Assembly (NCBI GenBank): GCA_963971425.1
Contig: OZ020519.1
Span: 6,588,028-6,652,027, forward strand
Length of the DNA stretch: 64,000 nt
From: Bryoerythrophyllum caledonicum
Taxonomy: Eukaryota > Streptophyta > Bryopsida > Pottiales > Pottiaceae
Reading direction: 5' to 3'
Shown here: one piece after another, positions 55,876 to 64,000 of the stretch
Position numbering within the stretch: position 1 is the stretch's first letter
Layout of the letters: each line of letters starts with the position of its first letter
The notes under the pieces: generated by a model
Databases searched by the model: none
Told to the model about the DNA's origin: nothing
What the model saw: only the letters and a program-made list of their open reading frames with translations
Made by a program: the position numbers and the translations under genes

Positions 55876-58601
55876 ATGGTGGCGATGGCCCTGGCTGGGG
55901 TGTTGCGGGTGCCGGAGGAGGATGACGAGGAGGACGACCTAGCGGATCTGTTTGACGATGAGTTTTTGATGCACATGGAGTCGTTGAAGCAGGCGTGCCA
56001 GATGATGCCGGGCGCGGAGGTAAGGCTCAAGACCTCAACCGTAGCGTCGTCGTCCAAGTTTGAGGAGGAAGAGTATGAGGAGGAGGGGGACGGGGAAGTC
56101 GATGATGACGATGATGATGATGATGCGCTGCTGTTGTCGATTGAGCGTAGGTTTTTGGGGAAAGGTGGGTTAGGGGCCCGCCCAGGTGGGAAGGGTGGTG
56201 CCACCCGGAAGCGTGGGGAGGTGCAGCCTGGAAGAATTGGGGATGACGATGAGGAGGACGACGATGACGACCTCTTGAGGTCGGTGAAGGAGCGCTGTGG
56301 GGCTCTGGATCTCGTGAAGGCGTCGAAGCACACGAAGACGAGCTTTCCGGATGCGCCGCTGGATGTACAGCCGGTCTCCAGCTTGGAAGGTGATGCGGGA
56401 GGGAAGCACACGACGACGAGCTTTCCGGATGCGCCGCTGGATGTGCAGCCGATTTCCAGCTTGGAGGATGGTGCGGGAGGGGGGGACGACGATCCGCTGC
56501 CGATTTGTAGTTTTCTTCCTGCGCAGCTGGACGATGAGGAGTTTGAGGAGAGTGCGTTGCCGCTCGCTGTCCTCGGGGAGCCTGCGGCGCCGAAGGTGCC
56601 AGACGGCGTGCAGGCAGTTACAGAAGCGTTGTTGAAGAATCGCGCCTGTCAGCAATCGCTTCGAGAGGTTCTTCGCCAGGTGGAGCGGAAGCTGCATGAG
56701 AATCACGAGATGCAGAGACGCGCGGTGTCGTTGGTGGAGTATCAGAAGGCCTGCACTCGGAAATTCTGCGGGTTTACAGAGGTAGCCAACGCGTCTGTGG
56801 AGCTGATCGCCACGAAACCAGCTGCCGCCAGGAGGAAAGGAGGCGGGGAGTTCAAGGTGAAGGGCCCTCCCGAGAATCCAGACGTGGAGGTGTATCGTAA
56901 GCTGCAAAGCCAGCTTCCGGCGGAGTTCAACGTGAAGAAGTGGACGAAGAAGGAGACGCAGGCCCTGGCGAAGGGAGTCCGGCAGCAGCTGCAGGAGATT
57001 CGCGTCCTTGCCATACTGGAAGACTCGGATGAAGAAGAAGGGCAGGACTTCGACACGCAGATGCGGAACATTGGAGAGAGTGAAGAAGAGGAGCTGAAGA
57101 AGGGCTCCTCATCCATTGATTGGAACGAGGTTGCGCGCATCTACGTCAATGGGCGTTCCGCGTGGGAGTGCAAGCTGCAGTGGGAGAACAAGGAGGATCC
57201 AACGCTGAACTCGAAGCCGTGGACCAAAGCTGAAGACAAGAAGCTCCTCGCGACTGTGCAAGCGCACGACATGGTGGAGTGGGCTGCAATTGCTGAGGAG
57301 CTTGACACGCAGAGAACGCCCGCGCAGTGTGCCATTCGCTATCAACGCAGCCTGAACGCCTCAATCCTGCGCAGCAACTGGACTCCCGAAGAAGACCAGG
57401 AGCTCCAGGCAGCAGTGGAGAAGCTCGGAGAGAAAGATTGGCAGACGGTTGCCGCTTGTATGGAAGGCCGGTTAGGCTCCCAATGCATGTCCCGATGGAC
57501 GAAGGTGTTGCACCCAGACCGTCATCGGCGTGGCCGTTGGCTTCCCGAGGAGGACACTCGCCTGAAGTGGGCGGTCTCTGTGTATGGTCCTCGGGGTTGG
57601 AGGAACATCGCCGCGCACGTCCCAGGACGCTCAGATGTGCAGTGCCGGGAGCGCTGGTGCAACGTGCTGGATCCTGCAGTGAAGATCGATGAGTGGACTC
57701 CGCAGGAGGATGCCAAGCTGGAGGATCTCGTTCTCAAGTATGGCCGTCACCGCTGGGCTGCAGTGGGAGCAGAGCTGGGGCGCACAGATAACCAGTGCTT
57801 CCGCCATTGGAAGCTCCTCCACCCTGAGCACGAGATCTCCTTCAAGAAGGACATGGTCATTCTCCGAGCTGCTCTCTCTACCAACTTTGTCGGAAGAGAG
57901 AAGGAGCGACCGGACCTCGGATTCCAGGATTTTCTCCCGCCACCAGGGATTGGAGAGCGCGCATCGAAGGGGGCTCCCAAGCGCAGGACGAGACTCTCCA
58001 AAGAGAAGCCTCCTCCCAAGCCCAGGAAGAGACCACCCTCCAACAAGAGGAAATCACCTGAGCCCTCGTCTGAAGCTTTGGAGACGAACCAGCCCAGTTC
58101 AGAAGTGAATGAGAACCACGTGATGGAGCCCTGCTCGCTCTCTTCAGAAGTGGTGGAGAATCAAGGCGCTGAGCCCTGTTCGAAAGTGGTTCACTCAAGG
58201 AAGAGGCGTGCTCCTCCTCAACCAGGTGCCAGAGGCTCCAAGAAGAGGAAACCTCCTCCTGAAGAAGAAAACCATGAAGCTGCTGCACCGCTGATTGTTT
58301 ATACAAGACGGAAGGATCGATTCTCCAGCAGCTGTGGTAAGTCATCCCTTGACCACAGCAATGAAATATCCAGTGCGGAGAGAGGCACAGTTGAGGAACC
58401 CACATTGAGGAGACATAGGAAGAAGTTGACACTCGCTCCTTCCCAATTGACGTAAGTCTCTTTTTTCAAAATTTTGACCCATTCTTTTTTCATCTATTAT
58501 ATTCTCGTAGCAGAGGTTAGTGCACAATTTTGAAATGCAAATCTAGTGAAAGTCCTTATTATTGCAGGAGTTCTGCATCTACAATTTTTTCCCAGCTCTA
58601 G
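55876..58601 (+). CDS. 4R-MYB / SNAPC4-like transcription factor (MYB4R1 type)
   Basis: Exon 1 (55876-58451) plus a proposed short exon 2 (58568-58601) gives 869 residues. Exon 1 ends AC|GTAAGT. Unspliced it stops at once (TAA inside the donor); spliced, 10-11 residues (SSASTIFSQL) follow before TAG. N-terminal third: very acidic, with Asp/Glu runs and a 26-residue tandem duplication (56326-56481). Residues ~413-443 form a half MYB repeat (IDWNEVARIYVNGRSAWECK). Four full repeats follow: ~445-492 (PWTKAEDKKLLATV), 498-547 (NWTPEEDQELQAAV), 551-600 (RWLPEEDTRLKWAV) and 603-651 (EWTPQEDAKLEDLV). Four and a half repeats is the SNAPC4 layout. SNAPC4 is the subunit of the snRNA-activating complex that binds the promoter element of snRNA genes in the nucleus, and plant MYB4R1 is its likely counterpart. 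The C-terminal part is basic, rich in Lys/Pro, disordered. Function here is inferred from the family. Confidence 0.92.
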
Positions 58602-59222
58602 GGAAGTTCTTTGTCTTGTGTTCCAAGCCTTCTACTTCTGCTCTCACGTCAAATCTAGTTGTTTACTGAAGAGCATTCGATACTGGAAATGAATGAGGAT
58701 TTGCTGGTACTGTACATGGCATAATTATCACATGATTGGACTGTTTACGTGAACATTCTTGCAGGAGAATATTCATCTCATGCTTTTAGGTCAAGTCCAC
58801 CAAGTTCATGCTCTTTGAATCATTGACGTGACAACTTATATGGCTCATTCAAGTGCCATGACGATGCAACATGTTGCACCTCAGTAGGGTACTTTTGTTG
58901 ACGCTCAGGCCATGCGTTTAACTGCAACAATGCACGTCTTGACACTTTGATCCAAAGCCTCAATGTTTCGAGAATGTGCGGTATCATTTGTCTTTGAGAT
59001 AACAAGTTGCGACAGTGCTGTGTATGCTTCCGCATCTGCCTGATTTGGGTTTGAACCAAAGTTGCCGTAAGCACGACAGCCAAGCTCCAATATAAAACAT
59101 AAGAAATATAACAAAGAAATGTGAACAAAAACGAAACAAATAAGGATTAGAAAAATAAAAAATGAAATGGATGAGTAATCTGAAGGAATATCAAACCTCT
59201 ACATGCACGTAAGGTGGAAAAT
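58602..59222. other. Space between the MYB and kinase genes
   Basis: It holds the MYB 3' UTR and probably its terminator. On the minus strand, 58905-59085 reads smoothly as GCRAYGNFGSNPNQADAEAY, TALSQLVISKTNDTAHSRN and EALDQSVKTCIVAVKRMA, then a stop. This could be a last exon or exon relic of an unidentified minus-strand gene. No partner exon was found. Confidence 0.35.
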
Positions 59223-59375
59223 ATGCACACAGAGAGCGATGGCGATGGCGATGACGAGAATGTGAGCTCTCCGCTCGCCATGGACCTCCTGGACGCCGCC
59301 GAGGACGCGCTCTCGGGCGGCCACAACAGTTGCTGCAGTTATTCCCCGTTCGCCGTGGATTTCCGGGACTTTTAG
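59223..59375 (+). CDS. Small GC-rich ORF, 50 codons, unidentified
   Basis: From ATG at 59223 to TAG at 59375. Acidic start (MHTESDGDGDDENVSS), then two related motifs, SPLAMDLLDAAED and SPFAVDFRDF. The composition is coding-like (GC-rich, third-position C/G) and contrasts with the AT-rich DNA just before it. It sits upstream of the kinase leader, so it could be a leftover first exon, a separate peptide gene or a long upstream ORF. No family recognised. Confidence 0.35.
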   Translation: MHTESDGDGDDENVSSPLAMDLLDAAEDALSGGHNSCCSYSPFAVDFRDF

Positions 59376-59380
59376 GGTTT

Positions 59381-59516
59381 GCTAGGGTTTAAGGGTTTGA
59401 GGGTTTAAGGGTTTAGGCAGGAGGATTGTTTTTTGAAGCTTCGACAGAGAGGCGAATTAGAGATGGTGAAGTGAGGAGTGCCAGAATGCAAGCTGTGCGG
59501 GGGCGGTTCTTTGTGT
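59381..59516 (+). promoter_or_regulatory. Leader of the kinase gene, copy of the MYB leader
   Basis: GCTAGGGTTTAAGGGTTTGA and further AGGGTTTA words (telo-box-like), then GACAGAGAGG, AGAGATGGTGAAGTGAGGAG, and after an 11-base insert GCTGTGCGGGGGCG and TTCTTTG. It matches 55731-55852. The uORF ATG GTG AAG TGA is at 59463-59474. The insert CCAGAATGCAA supplies the kinase start codon (59486), which the MYB copy lacks. Confidence 0.7.
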
Positions 59517-62403
59517 ATAGTTCGCTGTACAGGGACGTGATGGCGTCGGCGGTGGTGCAGGCGAGGGTCTTTGTTGCGGGGGTGCCAATGGAGGTAGTGC
59601 GCAAGGGGAGGTGTTCGGACGTGCTGGTTTCGGAGAGGCGGGTTGTGGCGGTCGGGCGGGCGGCTTCGGGGCTTCGTTCTTGCAATGCGAAGCGGTGGGA
59701 CGGCGAGGGGTTTGCGAGGTCGGGTTTCGGGAGTCTTGCGCGGGGGTTGAGAGCTTTTGACGTGAGTGCGGGCACTCGGGAGGTTGTGGGGGAGATTGGA
59801 GCTGCGCATTCGGAGCTTGAGGGAGCAGGGAGTGAAGAAGCGAATGCCGTTGTTGCAGAAGCGGATGCAGTTGTGGCAGAGGTGGACCTTGCTGGTGAGG
59901 CGTAAACCCTTTTTCTATGGAAGAGGTTTGAGTTTTGGAGCTTTCTTGCTGACCCGAAAGTTTATCTTGTGTGTGGCAGGAAGAATGCGAGAGCGAAGAC
60001 GACGGTCCCTGGGTGCAGGCGCTGGTCCACTTCCTGATCTGCTAACTGTTCCTGGAATTGGACCTCGCAACATGGAGAAGCTGGTTTTGAAAGGAATTGC
60101 AAAGTTGGATGAGCTGAAGCAGCTGTACCGGGACAAGGTAGGTGTTGGCTCTGGTCGTTGTTGGAGCAAATGTAACGAGAAGTAATGTTGATCTCTTTGT
60201 TAGGATGTGCTCTCGTGCTTCGCCGAAGATGATTTGTGTCGTCTCTTCCTAAATTTGGGGAAGGTATCTTTATTGCAAAGTAATTCTCTGATTTTTTTGT
60301 TTTGTGTCTTGAAATGTGTTTGTAGTTCAGGGATAACGGCTGCGAAAAGATGGTGGAGTACTTGCGGGGCTCAGTAGGTCTTCACAAGCACCATGCTGCT
60401 AGCATCACCAACTACATCAGGGACAAGGTGGAGGCAGAGTTGGCTCCCAAGGATGAAGGAACTCGCCAGAGAAAACGCTTGACATTTTGTGTAGAAGGTA
60501 ACATCAGCGTCGGCAAGTCTACATTCTTGCAGAGAATCGCAAGTGAGACCCTTGAATTGCAAGACCTTGTGGAGGTATCACTGGATTGTCTCTCCTTGAG
60601 GTTTTTACTTGCAATTACCATCTTCCATCTTGTAGTCAGTTAGATCATGTTTAAGGTTGATCGACTTTGCTTGAGAATTGAGAGTTGATTCTCTTGCTAA
60701 TGTGCTCCTGACCTTGGGAGTTGCATTTCAGATCGTCCCTGAACCCGTCGGGAAGTGGCAGGACGTAGGTGCCAACCATCACAATATTCTGGAGTCCTTT
60801 TACCGGGAGCCAGAACGATATGCCTACACGTTTCAGAACTACGTATTTGTGACCCGTCTAATGCAGGAACGAGAGTCTGCTCATGGGCTAAAGCCTTTAC
60901 GTTTGATGGAGCGAAGTGTTTTCAGTGACCGAATGGTAAGCCCTCTGACTTCCTGAAGGGAATGTTTCAGTGTACATTTATGTAGTATTGATCCCTCTTC
61001 GTTTCATGCGCAGGTCTTTGTACGTGCTGTCCACGAGGCCAAGTGGATGAGCGAGATGGAAATTAGCATATATGATTCATGGTTCAATCCAGTTGTGTCG
61101 GAGCTTCCAGGGTTGGTTCCTGATGCCTTTATTTACCTTCGGGCCAGCCCTGACACTTGCATGCAGCGTTTACATTCTCGAAAGAGGCAAGTCATAACAC
61201 CCTTTCAATCTATTTTTCTATAAATACGTGGATTTACACCCTATCTCAATCAGATGTTACTTGTTTCACACTTCTTTTGTTGAACGCTTTTTGAGCGTTT
61301 CACACATTCTTGTGGCTTGTTTTTGTCCTGAGCATGTGTTAGGGGGGCACCCACGTTGTATTCCTAATGCACGCGGTATTGCAGGCCAGAAGAACAAGGT
61401 GTAAGCTTAGAATATCTTCAAGGGCTTCATGAAAAGCATGAGCAATGGCTTTTACCAGCGCAGACTAGCAACGGGGGCATTCTTTCTGTTAGTCCGGCGC
61501 TCAGAGAGCCAATGTCACCTCGGATTCGCAATCGTGTGTTCTATCTGGAGGGCGACCATGTGCACTCATGCATCCAAAAGGTTAGTCGCTCAGAACCTTA
61601 CTTTCCGTGCATTTGTTGCAATCCTCAAATGGCGGCAGCAATGTGTGTTTTGGACGACCAGTGCATAGTGTGCTTTTGACGATGTGTATAAATCATATGA
61701 CAAGTCTCTGATTGTCAAGTGTTGCTGGTTTGATTTGCCACTACCACCGAGGCACACGTTTTATCAATTTTCTCTTCAGAACTGGCACTAGTGATATTAA
61801 CCACTGAACGGCTGAGAAGATTCAAACTTGTTCCATGATTCTCTTTCAGTTTGTCACTACCACTGAAGTAACTGTGTTTGGCATGTTACGTTCCTCTTTT
61901 AGCGTCATATTTGGCGAACCAATCGTGTGACTAAAGGTTCAAGCCTAGTTTACACATGAATGTTAGCTTTACTGTCGCATTCTTTGGTGCAGGTTCCTGC
62001 TCTGATGTTGGACTGTGATACCAACATCGATTTCAACAAGGACATTGATGCGAAGACAGAGTAAGTGATCAAGTTGCATGCTTTTAATTAATCTTTTGAT
62101 CAAGGACGTTTCTACTTCAGATTCAGTTACGTCTATGATAATTCCTGACCTGGTTTCATCTCATTTGTCACCTAGTTCTTGACTGCTGAATGTTCTCCTG
62201 ATTGCATATGAAGATATGCAAGACAAGTAGCGGAATTCTTTGAGTACGTGCATCAAACCAAGGACATCCAACTGGGATCTGGAAGTCAGGTGGTGGTTCC
62301 ACGCACAGGAGGCTTGTTAGGACCCGACGGAGCTCAACTTCTTGGCAACGCGCACCTGGACGCAGCGGATCTCAGTCGGCGGATGTCTTCTCTTCGTGTG
62401 TAA
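59486..62403 (+). CDS. Deoxyribonucleoside kinase with N-terminal HhH region, nine exons
   Basis: Exons: 59486-59894, 59980-60137, 60204-60263, 60326-60574, 60732-60935, 61014-61186, 61385-61580, 61993-62060, 62214-62403. The frame is open throughout, 568 residues, near the ~580 of the Arabidopsis dNK. It phosphorylates deoxynucleosides with ATP for dNTP salvage. Exon 1 (1-136) is Arg/Ala/Val-rich with few acids at the start (MQAVRGRFFVYSSLY), a likely organelle-targeting region. Residues ~155-190 (LLTVPGIGPRNMEKLVLKGI) form a helix-hairpin-helix-like motif. The kinase core has a P-loop at 267-275 (GNISVGKST), the ERS motif at 352-354 (in MERSVFSDRM), SPDTCMQRLHSRKR as substrate/lid region, and YLEGDHVHSC. 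Intron 6 uses a GC donor (AG|GCAAGT); the others are GT-AG. The start was chosen as the first ATG of this frame; an upstream TTG is ignored. Location in plastid or mitochondrion is inferred. Confidence 0.94.
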
Positions 62404-64000
62404 ATGGCATACTCTCTTCCCCTCTTCACAAATTTCTCATGATTCAGGACCGAGAGCTCACACTTCTTTTTTTTAACGTTTTGTACAGATAAACGTTTTC
62501 ACAATCCTTTTCAATGTCATATCATGAACTGATATCAGTGGTTTCTACGCAGTGCTCTCAAACCTTTTGGGTGTAGGAAGGATTGTGTGAGGTCTCTAGA
62601 ATAGACCTGACTCTTTGTAAAATACCCCACTAATTTCTATGAAGATTTCAGACATTGTACGAGCGACAGATTCTTTGAAGATTGCTTCAAAACTTGCACC
62701 CAAGTCTTAAAAAGCAGATAAAAGTCATATTCCGGTGTAGAAGTACATTTTTAGGTGTTTTGAGAAAGAGAAAGTATCCCCATAGTCACTAAAAGAACTT
62801 CACCCATGAGCATGTGAAGCCTCTGGCTTACAAATAAGCTTTTCATTTGCTTAATATATATCATTTGCATACTATGTCTCTCCATTAGTGTTTTTATTAT
62901 ATTTAATCCTTCATTGAAGTGGCCACTTAATACTGATAGTCTTTTGTATCTCTAACCTTCATATAAAAAACACTCTTCTGTTGTTTCACCAATCGCCAAT
63001 GTCTACACAACAAGCATTGCCTTATTGATTAACCTTTACTAAGAAGCAAAACGGCCATAGAAACCAATGCAAAATGCTCTATGTTTAGAATTTGAACAAA
63101 GTACAATATAAACTTGGGAAATATGCATGGTGAGATTTCTCACCCTGGATGTATTTCCGTTTACAAATCTCGCCCTCCTTTGGCAATCTATAGCGGGTCT
63201 TTTTGGTTGACACAAGATGCCCATCCTCTAAATTTCAAACTTTCAGGAAAACTCTAATATCTGTAACTTATGAACACATTTTTCAAATGCACATGTGATT
63301 GTCACACAATTTATTTGAGAGTGCACACTAAAAAAATAGTGCCATATCTTTCGTATCCTTGTCCCTTCAAATCTCCACAAGGACAAAAATGTCAGGTAAG
63401 AAAGCACTTAATAGAGTTATGTGTAGAGGCAAGCAATGATAATATTCTCAATTTTGATCAATGAAATCAACCCTAAATAGCTCCACCTTCTGTTATGAAC
63501 TCAAAGAAGAAAAGGCAGCTCAGATTCATGGTACAACGTGAGCTCTCACTTCACAAATAACTCTAATATCTTATAAAATTCGAAGCGACTCGTCCCAAAC
63601 AATCATCCGGAAGAATCCAAAACCATGTAAAAAAAGAAGGAAATCTTACAAGTGTGGTGCAGTCAAGCTCCTTGAGAAGGTAGAAAACCAGTGCCCACCG
63701 AAGTCGACCTCAAATCCTGTTGAATACACAAAAAGGTCAAGCGAATCCCACATCAACGCGGCAACGGTCGACGATGATGCAACCATACTTCTGAAGGATT
63801 CACCACCAAGCTCTTCCACATCTATTAAGAGTGAGATAAGACTAGTATTGTAAACAAAAAGAGGGGGTGAAACTTAGGGTGGAACTCCTGCTTCAGTGTT
63901 GATAGGTTTATGGAGAAGGTAAGCTAACCTCGGCGATGGTAGGGATGGTAGAAACCAGTGCGCACCAAAGTTGACCTGTTGAATGCACACAAGGTGAAGC
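62404..64000. other. Downstream of the kinase gene, diverged direct repeat at edge
   Basis: 62404-63650 holds the kinase 3' UTR and AT-rich DNA without signal. At 63677-63740 and again at 63948-64000 a ~55 bp unit recurs (AGAAAACCAGTGCCCACCGA and AGAAACCAGTGCGCACCAAA, then GACCT, GTTGAATACACA / GTTGAATGCACA). The second copy reaches the window edge, so this may be the start of a larger array or gene family. Confidence 0.45.

Noticed and set aside
55854..58527. Many long open frames on both strands across the MYB gene
   Set aside because: Same cause: GC-rich coding DNA. None carries a domain, while the MYB frame carries four and a half repeats.
59370..59420. Interstitial telomere array upstream of the kinase
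   Set aside because: Only five or so AGGGTTTA-like words occur, they are shared with the MYB leader, and such telo-box clusters are common in plant promoters.
59426..59485. Longer kinase start beginning with TTG at 59426
   Set aside because: It needs a non-ATG start and lies in the duplicated leader, after which a uORF also intervenes. The first ATG in frame is 59486.

Overview
This window looks like nuclear DNA of a land plant. It holds four intron-bearing or GC-rich genes of clearly plant type, set in AT-rich, transposon-filled DNA. Gene density is low (four confident genes in 64 kb) and repeats are heavy, which suggests a large genome. The Ty3-type integrase remnant and the overall texture would suit a non-flowering plant such as a fern or lycophyte, but this is a weak inference and the sequence does not fix the lineage.

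Confident genes: (1) a BKI1/MAKR-type membrane-associated kinase regulator on the minus strand at 5337-6848; (2) a six-exon eIF3 subunit J gene on the minus strand at 47906-49503; (3) a 4R-MYB / SNAPC4-like protein (MYB4R1 type) on the plus strand at 55876-58601, with a short terminal exon; (4) a nine-exon deoxyribonucleoside kinase with an N-terminal helix-hairpin-helix region at 59486-62403. Genes 3 and 4 lie head-to-tail, and their 5' leaders are diverged copies of one another, both carrying the same four-codon upstream ORF.

The rest is mobile DNA. Several families recur: a ~0.94 kb element (T1) and a ~0.23 kb MITE (T2), both with ends of the form TTAA|CCC...GGG|TTAA; PIF/Harbinger-like MITEs (H1, H2) with TAA/TTA next to GGTA-type termini; a Tc1-like element with ~575 bp terminal inverted repeats around a broken DD34E transposase; a related foldback element without a core; a Mutator-like MITE with a 9 bp target duplication; a tRNA-headed SINE; a decayed Ty3 element (33.2-36.3 kb); a probable decayed Ty1/copia element (52.6-54.1 kb); and several decayed coding stretches I cannot name (13.9-14.3, 26.7-27.15 and 28.5-29.6 kb).

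Layout: 0-5 kb, MITEs and a SINE; 5-8 kb, the MAKR gene and its GC-rich upstream region; 8-25 kb, repeats only, with a nested T1-in-T1 insertion; 25-37 kb, decayed retroelement-like DNA; 37-47 kb, MITEs, the Tc1-like palindrome and a three-element nest; 47-51 kb, eIF3j and its GC-rich promoter; 51-55.7 kb, MITEs and a copia remnant; 55.7-62.4 kb, the MYB and dNK gene pair; 62.4-64 kb, non-coding. The four genes do not form a pathway. They serve general plant functions: receptor-kinase signalling, translation initiation, small-nuclear-RNA-type transcription, and nucleotide salvage.
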